From assembly GCF_044759095.2 (NCBI RefSeq), contig NZ_JBIYSM020000014.1, forward strand, positions 18,482 to 82,481: a stretch of 64,000 nt of DNA, read 5' to 3'. The notes below the pieces were generated by a model, which worked only from the letters and a program-made list of their open reading frames with translations, ran no database searches and was not told where the DNA came from. Below are positions 43,577-52,867 of this stretch, piece after piece. This stretch comes from JBIYSM02 sp044759095 (GTDB taxonomy: Bacteria > Bacillota > Bacilli > Brevibacillales > Brevibacillaceae). The translations under genes and the position numbers were made by a program. Every line of letters begins with the position of its first letter. Within the stretch, counting starts at the first letter, position 1.

Positions 43577-44803
43577 ATGAGTTACATACAAACAGGGACA
43601 ACAGCCTTTCGCAAAACCAATCTTGCCTTTTTCGCAGCCGGGTTCAATACGTTCGCCATCCTTTACAGCACACAGCCGTTGATGCCGGAATTTTCCAAGG
43701 AATTCGGCGTTTCTGCGACGGTCTCAAGCCTGTCGCTCTCGCTGACAACGATCGCACTGGCCATCAGTATGCTGCTCTTTGGTTCCTTGTCGGAAGTATG
43801 GGGCCGCAAGCCAATGATGGTGGGCTCCATGCTCATCGCCTCTGTCTTGTCTGTTGTAACAGCATTCACTACCACGTTTGATGCCTTGCTGGTGTCCCGG
43901 GTCATTCTGGGAATCGCTTTGGCTGGTCTTCCTTCGATTGCGATGGCTTATCTGGGAGAAGAAATGGAGCCGAAAAGCCTGGGAGTGGCGATGGGGCTGT
44001 ATATAAGCGGCAACGCCATTGGCGCCGTGTCCGGTCGGATCATCACCGGAATGGTAAGCGACTACTACAATTGGCACGCAGCGATGGGAGTCATCAGTAT
44101 TATAAGCCTGGTGGCCAGCCTGATTTTTTGGAAGAGCTTGCCGCCTTCGAACCATTTCCGCCCCCGAACGCTGGAAATCGGGAAATTGCTGTCTTCCTTG
44201 GTCAATCATCTGAAAGACCCAGGCTTGGTCTGCTTGTTTGGCATTGGATTTCTGCTGTTGGGGAGCAACGTTGCCTTGTTCAATTATCTTGGCTATGTGT
44301 TGACTGCTCCGCCTTATTCCCTTCGACAAACGTTGGTCGGCTGGATCTTTCTTGCTTTCATCGTCGGAATGTTTAGCTCGGTATGGATGGGACGATTGGC
44401 AGACAAACACGGCCGCAATAAAGTTTTAAGAATCGCCCTTTTGATTACGTTTGCTGGAACTTGTTTGACTTTACACAGCCATTTGCTCATCAAAATCCTG
44501 GGACTTCCGATCGTAACCTTCGGATTTTTCGGAGGGCATACCATTGCCAGCAGTTGGGTTGGACGGCGTGCCCTTCACGACAAGGCACAGGCATCATCGC
44601 TATACCTGTTTTTTTACTACGCCGGTTCAAGTATTGGCGGAACAGCCGGAGGTGTGTTTTGGTCCAGGCTTGGATGGGAAGGCGTCATCGCGATGATCGT
44701 GTGCTTCCTGGCAGTCGCTTTTTTCCTGTCGATCTGCCTATCCTCCATTGAATCCCGTGCGAGGACAAAACGGAATGAGTATCCAGTGAGGATCGAACAC
44801 TAA
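43577..44803 (+). CDS. MFS transporter (YnfM-like)
   Basis: A 408-residue major-facilitator protein with about twelve membrane helices. The loop motif GSLSEVWGRKPMMVGSM between helices 2 and 3 is typical of drug/metabolite exporters of the family. ATG 43577 is chosen for GGGGTGAT 9 bases upstream; an earlier in-frame start at 43517 lacks a site. It is likely controlled by the divergent LysR protein. Substrate unknown. Its 3' end overlaps the convergent DUF3298 gene by four bases. Confidence 0.86.
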   Translation: MSYIQTGTTAFRKTNLAFFAAGFNTFAILYSTQPLMPEFSKEFGVSATVSSLSLSLTTIALAISMLLFGSLSEVWGRKPMMVGSMLIASVLSVVTAFTTTFDALLVSRVILGIALAGLPSIAMAYLGEEMEPKSLGVAMGLYISGNAIGAVSGRIITGMVSDYYNWHAAMGVISIISLVASLIFWKSLPPSNHFRPRTLEIGKLLSSLVNHLKDPGLVCLFGIGFLLLGSNVALFNYLGYVLTAPPYSLRQTLVGWIFLAFIVGMFSSVWMGRLADKHGRNKVLRIALLITFAGTCLTLHSHLLIKILGLPIVTFGFFGGHTIASSWVGRRALHDKAQASSLYLFFYYAGSSIGGTAGGVFWSRLGWEGVIAMIVCFLAVAFFLSICLSSIESRARTKRNEYPVRIEH

Positions 44804-45420
44804 CTCGCCGCCATGACACTGAGCGGCCCGTCTTCATTCATGATCGACTGCAGATCATACACGGAAATGGGAAACATCGGGAAACCGACATAATAAGGGG
44901 AGATCTCATACACCTGAAAATAGATGACGAGCGCTTTGTCCGCGATGTAATAATCCTGATCTGGCCGAATCCCCTTGTACTCCAGAATGGGGATCTGCCG
45001 CTGGTTAATCTGCTGCTGAACCATCTCGGACAGGACTTTTACATAATCGCTGCCCGGCTTGAACAAGTCACTCAAAGAAAAGATCTTTCCTGTTTGAATG
45101 TCAGCGGTGATCGATTTCATCAGGGTTAACCCGTGCGCGCTGGGATACGTGAAGGCGTAATTGCTCTGGCTGATGCTGACGATGCCGCGCTGGTTGTTTT
45201 TAATTTCATAGATACCCAGCATCTCCGTATTTTTGGGGTTTTCATAATACCCTTGCTGCCGGATCATGTCGTGCACGTCCTTCAACAAGGCCTGGTTGAT
45301 CTTCAGCTGTGCGGTGCTGTTGCTCAAACCGACGAGCTGCGGGTAATCGATTCTCACATTTGGGTGAGTAATCGTTATGGTTTGGATCCTTGCAGGCAGT
45401 TGATTCAGTTCCACGCACAT
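44800..45420 (-). CDS. DUF3298 (RsiV-like) domain protein
   Basis: A 206-residue protein with a central segment typical of DUF3298 proteins (GKIFSLSDLFKPGSDYVKVLSEMV) and a C-terminal QVYEISPYYVGFPMFPIS. The same fold occurs in RsiV and PdaC, but here there is no signal peptide or membrane helix, so a cytoplasmic protein is expected. AAAGGAACGGG lies before ATG 45420. Function unknown. Confidence 0.75.
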   Translation of the reverse strand: MCVELNQLPARIQTITITHPNVRIDYPQLVGLSNSTAQLKINQALLKDVHDMIRQQGYYENPKNTEMLGIYEIKNNQRGIVSISQSNYAFTYPSAHGLTLMKSITADIQTGKIFSLSDLFKPGSDYVKVLSEMVQQQINQRQIPILEYKGIRPDQDYYIADKALVIYFQVYEISPYYVGFPMFPISVYDLQSIMNEDGPLSVMAAS

Positions 45421-45498
45421 CCCGTTCCTTTCGTTGCTTTTTGCAGGTTATGTTTCAGCCTATTCCGGAAACGGGAATATGGTTAGGGAGAAAACAAC

Positions 45499-45740
45499 TT
45501 ATGTGTTGTCGATTTTCTCCAAAAATTGTTTGATGGTTTCGGCATAGGCTTCGCGGTCTGGCTCAAGGCTACGCAGCGTCTGGGGGCGAGCGCCTCCATT
45601 TCCGGCAAAAATTTTTCCGCAGTTGCAAACGCTCCGGGGATATGCAGCAGCGGTACAAGCGAAGTTGCAAAGTCGGCATTGGCCTCCAGCCAATGGATCC
45701 GCACGCCCTGATTCTCTGTCCACCGGTCTTGTATGGTCAT
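45499..45740 (-). pseudogene. Alpha/beta-hydrolase remnant with internal deletion
   Basis: ATG 45740, with AGGAGGAGGGG upstream, opens MTIQDRWTENQGVRIHWLEAN and LLHIPGAFATAEKFLPEME, the N-terminal part of an alpha/beta hydrolase. It then jumps in another frame to EPDREAYAETIKQFLEKIDNT and a stop at 45499, which is a typical C-terminal end. The core with the nucleophile Ser and catalytic His is missing (roughly 180 residues). This points to a deletion joining the two ends out of frame. Confidence 0.6.
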
Positions 45741-45867
45741 GAAAACCACCCCTCCTCCTGTAGAAGTCTGTTCTTTCCCTGATTTGTAACAGATTCTTCA
45801 ATGTTTTTGCTGTTTTTGGAAACTTTTCTCATCTTATAATAAAAAGAAGAATGGGGGTATTGGGAAG

Positions 45868-47340
45868 ATGCTGCAGCTGATTCGCAACACACTGACTAAC
45901 AAAGAAGGATTTATGATTTTTCTTCTCTGGAATCACCTCTGGATCGCCGCATGGGTCGCGTTTCAGATGAATGTTTCCTACTGGCAGGTAGTTTCGCTGG
46001 GGCTGTTGGTTACCTTGATCGTATCACCGATCTACTTTGTCAGGAAAGACAGCTATTGGATTCGCTATCTGGTTGCCATCGGGTTCATGTTCTATTCCAT
46101 CTCGTTTGACCACTTTACGAACTACCCGGAAATGGCGTACCTGTCGTTTATCGTACTCGGGTTTCTTGCCGCTTATCTTGACTGGAAGCTGATTGTATCG
46201 GCTGGGGTCGTGCAGATCGCAGCGACAGTTGTCGGGTTTGTTACCGGTTACTATCACATTTTTGAGGGAACCCATACCGAGATGAACCTGATCCTGAAGA
46301 TCGTCTCCATTCTTTTGATGATCGCCGGTTTGAGCTACCTGTGTGTAGCGGGACAAGTGTCCCTGACAAAAGTGGAGCAGGCGCGCAAAGAAGCAGAGGA
46401 GAAAGAACAGCGTCTGTCCGAGCTGCTGGACCAAATCCAGAAAGTGACGAAGCAGCTGGACCTCACGTCGGAGCACGTGCACGAGCATGCGGAAGTAACC
46501 AAACAAAACACCGATGACATGATGCTCGCCTTCCGCGAAGTGGCTACGGGAATGGAAGCGCAGGCCAATTCCACCGTTAAGATTGAGGAGGAAGTGCAGT
46601 CGATCGACCGGGAAATCATCGAGGTGAACACTCAGGCGAAAGCGATGAAAGAGGAAGCGGAGAAAAACAACCGCCGCCTGGTCAACAGTATTGAGATGAT
46701 GAACGAATTGTCGAAGCAGATGCAGCAAATCGTGGAGACGGTCCAGGTCGCCTCGTCTACCATTTATCAGTTGAACCAGCAGGCAAACAAAGTGGAGGAA
46801 ATCGTACAAACCATCAATCAGATTGCTTCGCAAACCAATCTCCTGGCGCTGAATGCCGCCATCGAATCGGCGCGTGCCGGAGAACACGGCAGAGGGTTTG
46901 CCGTCGTGGCTGACGAAGTACGCAAACTGGCGGAGCAGAGTGCGAGCGCCACACAGGAGATTACGGCCATCCTGCAGTCGCTGCATCAGGAAAGCCAGAA
47001 CGCCGTCCTTCAGATGAAAGACGGGGAGTCCTCGGTTATCAAGGGGCAGGAGCTGGCACAGCAAACGGTAACCTCCATTGAAAAGGTGAAGGCGGGCATG
47101 GCAGCCTTTATGGAAGCGGTGGAAATAGTCCGCTCCAGCATGGACCAGGTCAAAATCCGTTCAGGAGAAGTGGCCGAGGAGATGTCCACCATCACAGCCG
47201 TAACCGAAGAATCGGTGGCCAACCTGGAAGAGTTGTTTGCGACGGCGGAAAGCCAGCATCAAAGAGTAAGGCAAATCACGGAAGAGATCGGCGAATTGAA
47301 CGCTCTTTCAAGCAAGCTACAAAAATCTTTCCAATCGTAA
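45868..47340 (+). CDS. Methyl-accepting chemotaxis-type signalling protein
   Basis: A 490-residue receptor. The N-terminal part (about 10-170) has about six membrane helices and no large outer domain; the rest is a coiled-coil signalling region with the tip motif QTNLLALNAAIESARAGEHGRGFAVVADEVRKLA in its usual form. It should signal through CheA/CheW in response to something sensed in the membrane. GGGTATTGGGAAG precedes ATG 45868. No che genes lie in the window. Confidence 0.88.
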   Translation: MLQLIRNTLTNKEGFMIFLLWNHLWIAAWVAFQMNVSYWQVVSLGLLVTLIVSPIYFVRKDSYWIRYLVAIGFMFYSISFDHFTNYPEMAYLSFIVLGFLAAYLDWKLIVSAGVVQIAATVVGFVTGYYHIFEGTHTEMNLILKIVSILLMIAGLSYLCVAGQVSLTKVEQARKEAEEKEQRLSELLDQIQKVTKQLDLTSEHVHEHAEVTKQNTDDMMLAFREVATGMEAQANSTVKIEEEVQSIDREIIEVNTQAKAMKEEAEKNNRRLVNSIEMMNELSKQMQQIVETVQVASSTIYQLNQQANKVEEIVQTINQIASQTNLLALNAAIESARAGEHGRGFAVVADEVRKLAEQSASATQEITAILQSLHQESQNAVLQMKDGESSVIKGQELAQQTVTSIEKVKAGMAAFMEAVEIVRSSMDQVKIRSGEVAEEMSTITAVTEESVANLEELFATAESQHQRVRQITEEIGELNALSSKLQKSFQS

Positions 47341-47356
47341 CAACTGAAAAAAGCAA

Positions 47357-47384
47357 TTGATATTTCGACAATTTTTGATAAAAT
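47357..47384 (+). promoter_or_regulatory. Promoter of the SAM-riboswitch operon
   Basis: TTGATA (47357-47362), 16-base spacer, TAAAAT (47379-47384), about 30 bases before the aptamer. Confidence 0.55.
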
Positions 47385-47414
47385 GAAGTCATCAAAAAAA
47401 CAGCATACCAATTG

Positions 47415-47525
47415 CCTTATCAAGAGCGGCGGAGGGACTGGCCCAATGAAGCCCGGCAACCACTGTACCTGTACAGAATGGTGCCAAATCCTGCAAAATC
47501 CGTTATCGGATTTTGACAGATGAGG
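47415..47525 (+). promoter_or_regulatory. SAM-I riboswitch (S box)
   Basis: Nearly all S-box landmarks are present: P1 CCTTATC/GATGAGG, the K-turn and pseudoknot region GAGGGACTGGCCC, ATGAAGCCCGGCAACC, a variable P3 (ACTGTACCTGTACAG), GGTGCCAAATCC, and P4 AAAATCCG/CGGATTTT. It binds S-adenosylmethionine. Confidence 0.96.
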
Positions 47526-47543
47526 AGGAGACGGATCAAAACC

Positions 47544-47570
47544 AAAACTCTTCCTCTGGAAGAGTTTTTT
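47544..47570 (+). terminator. Riboswitch-controlled terminator
   Basis: AAAACTCTTCC and GGAAGAGTTTTTT form an 11-bp stem with a T run, 19 bases after the aptamer. As in other S boxes, SAM binding should favour this terminator and lower expression of the operon. Confidence 0.9.
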
Positions 47571-47609
47571 GTTTGGTCAAGGAAACAAAGAGAAAGGGAG
47601 AGAAACAAC

Positions 47610-48635
47610 ATGAAAAAGCTTTTGCTGACGATTACCACGTTTGCCCTCCTTGCTGCCGGCTGCCAGTCGGACAAGGCACCGGCCAGCGGAGAAGGAACTG
47701 CCGGTCAAACAGGGGAAGCGAAAAAACGAATTGCCCTCATCTTGCCGGAAAAAATCGGGGTGAACCCGTTCTTCCAGCAGATGGACGAAGGGGCCAAAAA
47801 AGCGGCCCAGGAATTTGGCGTCGAGCTGAAAACGATCGAATCGACCGACCACTCCGCCATCGAAGAAAACCTGCGCGTCGCTGTTGCGGAAAATTACGAT
47901 CTGGTCATCACTTCTTCGTTTGAATCGGAAGACGCTTTGAAAAAGGTAGCCACCGAGAACCCTGACCGACAATTTGCCATCATCGATACCGTCATCGATT
48001 TGCCGAATGTACGCAGCGTGGTATTCCGCGAGCACGAGGCTGCCTACCTCTTGGGAGCGGCCGCCGGCTTGGCGACAAAGACAAACAAAGTGGGCATGGT
48101 TGCCGCGATGGACATCCCGCTGTTGAAGAAATGGACAGTCGGCTTCCAGGAAGGATTGAAGGCGACCAATCCGAAAGCGGAGTTTCTGGTGAACTACGTC
48201 GGCGGTTTTACCGATCCGGCGAAAGCGAAGGAACTGGCCCTGCTGCAGGCTTCCAAGGGTGCTGATTTCATTGCCGGGGCAGCAGCGGTAGGGGATCTGG
48301 GCGTGTTTGAAGCGGCGAAGGAAAAAGGCTTCTACACGGCCGGTCAAGACGTGGACCGCACCACGCTCGATCCGGAGCACATTGTCCTCTCGCAGCTCAA
48401 AGGAACAGATACGGCCGCATACGAAACGGTGAAGGCATTTGTAGAGGGAACATTCAAACCGGGTGTTGTGACCTACGGTCTGAAAGAAGACGGCGTAGGG
48501 GTCACCTACATTACCCGGGAAAGTAAAACCCCGCTGCATCCGTTTATCGGACAAGCGGTGGTGGACAAGGTAAAAGCAATCAAGGACGAAATCATAGCGG
48601 GTACCCGTCAGGTGCCGGATCCGCTGAAGCAATAA
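47610..48635 (+). CDS. BMP-family nucleoside-binding lipoprotein of an ABC importer
   Basis: A 341-residue lipoprotein: signal with lipobox LAAGC (Cys about residue 18), then the Med/BMP/PnrA fold (ALILPEKIGVNPFFQQMDEGA, DLVITSSFESEDA, GRLGAA-type region YLLGAAAGLATK). Family members such as PnrA bind purine nucleosides and deliver them to an ABC permease. AAAGGGAG precedes ATG 47610. It is the first gene behind a SAM-I riboswitch, which is unusual for this family and suggests that the ligand is a nucleoside linked to SAM metabolism, for instance methylthioadenosine. That ligand is an inference. Confidence 0.88.
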   Translation: MKKLLLTITTFALLAAGCQSDKAPASGEGTAGQTGEAKKRIALILPEKIGVNPFFQQMDEGAKKAAQEFGVELKTIESTDHSAIEENLRVAVAENYDLVITSSFESEDALKKVATENPDRQFAIIDTVIDLPNVRSVVFREHEAAYLLGAAAGLATKTNKVGMVAAMDIPLLKKWTVGFQEGLKATNPKAEFLVNYVGGFTDPAKAKELALLQASKGADFIAGAAAVGDLGVFEAAKEKGFYTAGQDVDRTTLDPEHIVLSQLKGTDTAAYETVKAFVEGTFKPGVVTYGLKEDGVGVTYITRESKTPLHPFIGQAVVDKVKAIKDEIIAGTRQVPDPLKQ

Positions 48636-48645
48636 GGCAAAAATG

Positions 48646-48669
48646 ACCGACTACCTAGCCGTAGTCGGT
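48646..48669 (+). other. Intercistronic hairpin between binding protein and ATPase genes
   Basis: ACCGACTAC and GTAGTCGGT form a perfect 9-bp stem with a 6-base loop, followed by TTTCC only. It may trim or stabilise the upstream mRNA so that the binding protein is made in excess. Confidence 0.6.
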
Positions 48670-48703
48670 TTCCTATTACTGGATCAAGGAGGAGGGTTGA
48701 TTG

Positions 48704-50233
48704 ATGACGCTGCGTCTGGAAATGCGAAACATGACCAAAACGTACGGTGACTTTACGGCCAACGACAACATTTCCTTCGACTTGAAAGAAGGGGAAGTGC
48801 ACGCCATCGTCGGCGAAAACGGCGCCGGAAAAACCACGCTGATGCGGATGCTTTACGGCATGGAGCAGCCTTCTGCCGGGGAGATCTACCTCAACGGGCA
48901 GCGGGTGGAGCTCGCGGGACCCCATGACGCGATCCGGCATGGAATCGGCATGGTTCACCAACACTTCATGCTCTTTCCCGACTTTACCGTGGCGGAGAAC
49001 ATCGTGATTGGATATGAGCCGAGGAAAGCAGGCCTGTTCCAGCGGGAAAAAGCGAAGGAAGAGGTGCTCAAGCTGGCGGAGCGCTACGGTATTTCAATCG
49101 ACCCGACAGCACGGCTCTCCGGCTGCGCTGTCGGCGAACAACAGCGGGTGGAAATATTGAAAGTGCTTTATCAAGGGGCGGACATCATCGTGCTGGACGA
49201 ACCGACTGCGGTGTTGACGCCGTTGGAGGTAAAGGGTCTGCTCGCCACCATCCGCAACCTGGCCCAAGGCGGGAAGAGCATCATCCTGATTACGCACAAG
49301 CTGCAGGAAGTGATGGAAGTAGCCGACCGGATCACTGTCCTGCGAAACGGAAAAGTGACCGGGACAGTCAACAGGCAGGAGACCACAGCGGAAGAACTGG
49401 CACGGTTGATGGTAGGCCGTGACCTGCAACCGGCAGGGGAGCGGGTCAATCTGGACGGCAAACCGCTGCTGGAGGTTCATCATCTGACCGTTCAAGTGAA
49501 GGGAAACAAGCCGTTGGTAGATCAGGTCAGTTTTACCGTACATCACGGTGAAATCGTCGGAATTGCCGGCGTATCGGGAAACGGACAATCCGAGCTGCTG
49601 CAGGTGATCACCGGCTTGCGGCAGGCGGATGGCGGATCAGTCACTCTGGCGGGACGGGACGTAACCAATCGGTCGGTAGCGGAGATTCGCCAGGCAGGTC
49701 TGGCCCATATCCCGGAAGACCGCTACCTTTGGGGTGCAGCCAAACAGGAGAGCGTGGCAGAGAATGCGCTGATGGGCTATTACCAAAAACCTGCGTATTC
49801 CCGAGGTTTCATCATCGCTCGGGACGTGTTTCGCAAGCTCGCTGAAGAGTGGGTGAAACGCTTTGCCATCAAGACCGGTTCGCTCGAGGAAAAGGCAGGG
49901 AACCTTTCCGGGGGAAACTTGCAAAAGCTGATCGTCGCCCGGGAGCTGGGGCAGGAAACACCGCTGTTGATCGCAGCCGAGCCGACCCGCGGGGTGGACA
50001 TCGGCGCTATGGAAACCATTCATCAGGCGCTGCTTGATAAACGAAACAAGGGAGACGGCATCCTGCTGGTGTCGTCCGAACTGACGGAGATTCTTGCCTT
50101 GTCCGATCGGATTCTGGTGATGTACGAAGGCAGAATTGCAGGAGAATTGAAACGGGCGGAAGCGACGGAAGAGAAAATCAGTGTACTGATGGCAGGAGGG
50201 AGCTTACATGGAACGACACAGGCAACTGTTTAA
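48704..50233 (+). CDS. ABC transporter ATPase, two-domain (RbsA/YufO type)
   Basis: A 509-residue protein with two ATPase halves. The first has an intact Walker A (GENGAGKTT) and Walker B (IIVLDEPTA). The second has the degenerate Walker A (GVSGNGQSE) and signature LSGGNLQK typical of nucleoside/sugar importers of this class. AAGGAGGAGG precedes ATG 48704. It overlaps the first permease gene by 26 bases. With the BMP lipoprotein and two permeases it makes a complete importer. Confidence 0.92.
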   Translation: MTLRLEMRNMTKTYGDFTANDNISFDLKEGEVHAIVGENGAGKTTLMRMLYGMEQPSAGEIYLNGQRVELAGPHDAIRHGIGMVHQHFMLFPDFTVAENIVIGYEPRKAGLFQREKAKEEVLKLAERYGISIDPTARLSGCAVGEQQRVEILKVLYQGADIIVLDEPTAVLTPLEVKGLLATIRNLAQGGKSIILITHKLQEVMEVADRITVLRNGKVTGTVNRQETTAEELARLMVGRDLQPAGERVNLDGKPLLEVHHLTVQVKGNKPLVDQVSFTVHHGEIVGIAGVSGNGQSELLQVITGLRQADGGSVTLAGRDVTNRSVAEIRQAGLAHIPEDRYLWGAAKQESVAENALMGYYQKPAYSRGFIIARDVFRKLAEEWVKRFAIKTGSLEEKAGNLSGGNLQKLIVARELGQETPLLIAAEPTRGVDIGAMETIHQALLDKRNKGDGILLVSSELTEILALSDRILVMYEGRIAGELKRAEATEEKISVLMAGGSLHGTTQATV

Positions 50234-51275
50234 CGCGATGCTCCAACCGGTACTGGCGATCGTGATCGGCTTGATAGCGGGTGCCGTCGTCATCAGTACG
50301 GTTGGCGAATCGATTGCGGATACGTACCGCCAGATGTGGAACGGCGCGTTCGGAAGCAAGTACTTCGTGATGTCCACTCTGGCCCGGTCTACGCCCATCC
50401 TCTTGATCAGTCTCGGGCTGGCGCTGGCTTTTCGGGCCGGGGTCTTTAACCTCGGAGCAGAGGGACAGATGGTACTGGGTGCTTTCAGCGCGGCATTGGT
50501 CGGTCTGTATCTGCCGGTGCCGGGAGCCGTAAAAATGGTCGCAGCCCTTGCCGCTGGTGTTGCCGTTGGCGGGCTATGGTCGCTCCTGGCCGGCCTTTTG
50601 GAGGCGAGATTTAAAATCCAGCTGTTGATTTCCACCCTGCTGCTCAACTATATTGCCGTTTTGCTGGCCGGCTATTTCGTCAGCGATCCGTTTCAGGACA
50701 AGACGGGATCCGCTGCACTGGCGCAGACGGCCATGCTGGAGAAAAGCGCCTGGCTGCCCAAACTGTTCGCGGGAATGAGCCTGCATGCGGGATTTCTGTT
50801 TGGGATTGCCGGAGCGGTTGTGCTCTACCTTCTGTTTCGCTATACGGCCTTTGGCTATGAAGTGAAAATGCTCGGCCAGAATCCGTTTTTTGCCCAATAC
50901 GGCGGAATTCAAAAGAACAGGGTGATGCTGCTTGGCATGTTTATAAGCGGCGGGTTTGCCGGACTGGCCGGGACGGTTGAGGTATTGGGAACACAGTACC
51001 GCTTCGTTGACGGGGCCCTGACTGTTCCGGGATATGCCTGGACGGGACTGATGGCCACGTTGCTCGCCAACGCCCACCCGCTCGGTGTCGTGGTCACGTC
51101 CATTCTGTTGGCCGCTCTGCAAACCGGGGCGATGGGTGTCGAGCGAAACACGGAAGTGCCCCTGGAGATCGCAAGTATCATCCAGGCGGTGTTGATTCTC
51201 TTTATATCCGCAAAACTGAGTGTTCAGTGGTGGAAGCGCAGGAAGAAAGGAGGGGCCTCCCATGGAACTGTTTGA
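50208..51275 (+). CDS. ABC transporter permease 1 (nucleoside-type)
   Basis: A 355-residue protein with about nine membrane helices and the family segment FRAGVFNLGAEGQMVLGAFSAALVG. This matches the larger permease of BMP-type nucleoside importers (YufP-like). ATG 50208 lies inside the ATPase gene 3' end, with GGCAGGAGGGAGC upstream. It overlaps the second permease by 14 bases. It should pair with that permease in the membrane. Confidence 0.9.
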   Translation: MERHRQLFNAMLQPVLAIVIGLIAGAVVISTVGESIADTYRQMWNGAFGSKYFVMSTLARSTPILLISLGLALAFRAGVFNLGAEGQMVLGAFSAALVGLYLPVPGAVKMVAALAAGVAVGGLWSLLAGLLEARFKIQLLISTLLLNYIAVLLAGYFVSDPFQDKTGSAALAQTAMLEKSAWLPKLFAGMSLHAGFLFGIAGAVVLYLLFRYTAFGYEVKMLGQNPFFAQYGGIQKNRVMLLGMFISGGFAGLAGTVEVLGTQYRFVDGALTVPGYAWTGLMATLLANAHPLGVVVTSILLAALQTGAMGVERNTEVPLEIASIIQAVLILFISAKLSVQWWKRRKKGGASHGTV

Positions 51276-52179
51276 TCTTTCTCTCATCAGTTCGGCGATT
51301 CGTATGGTTTCGCCGATCCTGCTCGCTGCATTGGGGGGCGCCCTGTGTGCTCGGGTCGGCCTCTTTAACGTCGGACTGGAGGGACTGGTGCTGGTCGGAG
51401 CTTTTTCCGCCATCGTGGGCAATCACCTGACGGGAAGCCTGTTGTTTGCCATTTTGTTTGCCATTGCGGCGACGCTTCTGTTTTCCCTCTTGTTCGGCTA
51501 TATGACCATTCGATTGAAAGCGAATGAAATTATCGTCGGAGTAGCGATCAACTTTTTGGCCATGGGGCTTACCACCTTTGCGCTGCGGGCGGTTTTCGGG
51601 GTGAAGGGGGCGTTCTACGACAAAGACATGGCGGGGCTGCCGCAGTGGCAGATTCCGATCCTGCACGATATTCCCGTGCTGGGGCCGATCGTTTCCGGGC
51701 ATTCGCCGCTCGTATACCTGGCGTTCCTCTCCGCAATCGCGCTCACCTTCTTTTTCTATCGGACGGTTACCGGTTTTCGAGTGCTGGCTGTTGGGATCAA
51801 CCCGGTTGCCGCAGGAAGTCTTGGTTTAAAGGTGACGCGTCTGCAATTTCTCGCCATCGCCTTGTGCGGCGTATTTTGCGGATTGGCTGGGGCACAGCTG
51901 TCTCTTGGGCAGGTGACCATGTTTTCCGAAGGCATGACGGCGGGGCGCGGATTTATAGCCCTGGTGGCAATGATGTTGGGACAGTCCCATCCACTGGGAA
52001 TATTGGCGTCCAGCCTGCTGTTCGGTTTAATGGACGCGCTCAGCATCCGACTCCAGGGATTCTCGCTGCCCACTCAATTTACGGCCATGCTGCCTTACGT
52101 GCTTACCATTGCCGCCATGTTCTTCCTGAAGGGCCGAGGCGATAACGTGAACAGCGCGGGTCAGTACAGCACGCGATAA
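51262..52179 (+). CDS. ABC transporter permease 2 (nucleoside-type)
   Basis: A 305-residue membrane protein with about eight helices and the segment CARVGLFNVGLEGLVLVGAFSA, matching YufQ-like permeases. AAAGGAGGGG precedes ATG 51262. The pair of permeases, the two-domain ATPase and the BMP lipoprotein form one transporter. 24 bases separate it from the Moco oxidoreductase gene, so transcription continues. Confidence 0.9.
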   Translation: MELFDLSLISSAIRMVSPILLAALGGALCARVGLFNVGLEGLVLVGAFSAIVGNHLTGSLLFAILFAIAATLLFSLLFGYMTIRLKANEIIVGVAINFLAMGLTTFALRAVFGVKGAFYDKDMAGLPQWQIPILHDIPVLGPIVSGHSPLVYLAFLSAIALTFFFYRTVTGFRVLAVGINPVAAGSLGLKVTRLQFLAIALCGVFCGLAGAQLSLGQVTMFSEGMTAGRGFIALVAMMLGQSHPLGILASSLLFGLMDALSIRLQGFSLPTQFTAMLPYVLTIAAMFFLKGRGDNVNSAGQYSTR

Positions 52180-52203
52180 AAGGGGAAAAGGAGGAAAACG
52201 AAT

Positions 52204-52866
52204 ATGAACAAGGCAGAGCGCATCAAACGGATGAAAGTGCCGGCAGTCGATCCCGCCCTGGCCAAGCGCTTGCCGCCGGGACAGGTGCTGACCGAACGGT
52301 TTCCCATCCTGCATGAAGGAGATGTCCCCGTATACGATATGAAGAAGTGGACGCTGCGGGTCTTCGGCGAAGTGGAGCGGGAAGTGACCTTGTCGTACGA
52401 AGAGATCATGGCTATGCCGCAAACCACTGTGACCTGCGATATCCATTGCGTAACCCGCTGGTCCCGGTTTGACAATCGCTTTACCGGCGTGCTGTTTCGG
52501 GATTTTCTGCAAGCGGCGGGGATCAAGCCGCAATCGGACTACGTCATGGTTCACGCGGATCACGACTATACGGCCAATCTCCTCCTCGCCGATCTGGTCC
52601 GGGATGACGTGCTGCTGGCCCACTCGTTTGACGGCGAGCCGCTTACAGACAAGCACGGCTGGCCGCTTCGGCTGATCGTGCCGCACCTCTATTTCTGGAA
52701 AAGCGTCAAATGGCTGCGCGGTTTTGAGTTTATCAAGGAGAACAAGCCCGGCTTTTGGGAACAAAACGGCTTTCACCTAAACGGCGATCCTTTCCGGGAA
52801 GAGCGGTTTTCCGGTGAGCCGCTGCCGATCCCGGAGGACGAATGGGAGAAAAAGGAGTTTGATTGA
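52204..52866 (+). CDS. Sulfite-oxidase-like molybdopterin oxidoreductase (YuiH type)
   Basis: A 220-residue protein with the molybdopterin-binding fold of sulfite oxidase. The Mo-coordinating Cys is probably in CDIHCVTRWSRFDNRFTGV, and the C-terminal part (LIVPHLYFWKSVKWLRGFEF) is characteristic. There is no signal peptide, so it acts in the cytoplasm unless exported with a partner. Related enzymes oxidise sulfite or reduce methionine sulfoxide (MsrP). Its place in a SAM-riboswitch operon hints at a sulfur substrate, but none is shown. AAAAGGAGG precedes ATG 52204. Confidence 0.82.
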   Translation: MNKAERIKRMKVPAVDPALAKRLPPGQVLTERFPILHEGDVPVYDMKKWTLRVFGEVEREVTLSYEEIMAMPQTTVTCDIHCVTRWSRFDNRFTGVLFRDFLQAAGIKPQSDYVMVHADHDYTANLLLADLVRDDVLLAHSFDGEPLTDKHGWPLRLIVPHLYFWKSVKWLRGFEFIKENKPGFWEQNGFHLNGDPFREERFSGEPLPIPEDEWEKKEFD

Positions 52867-52867
52867 C

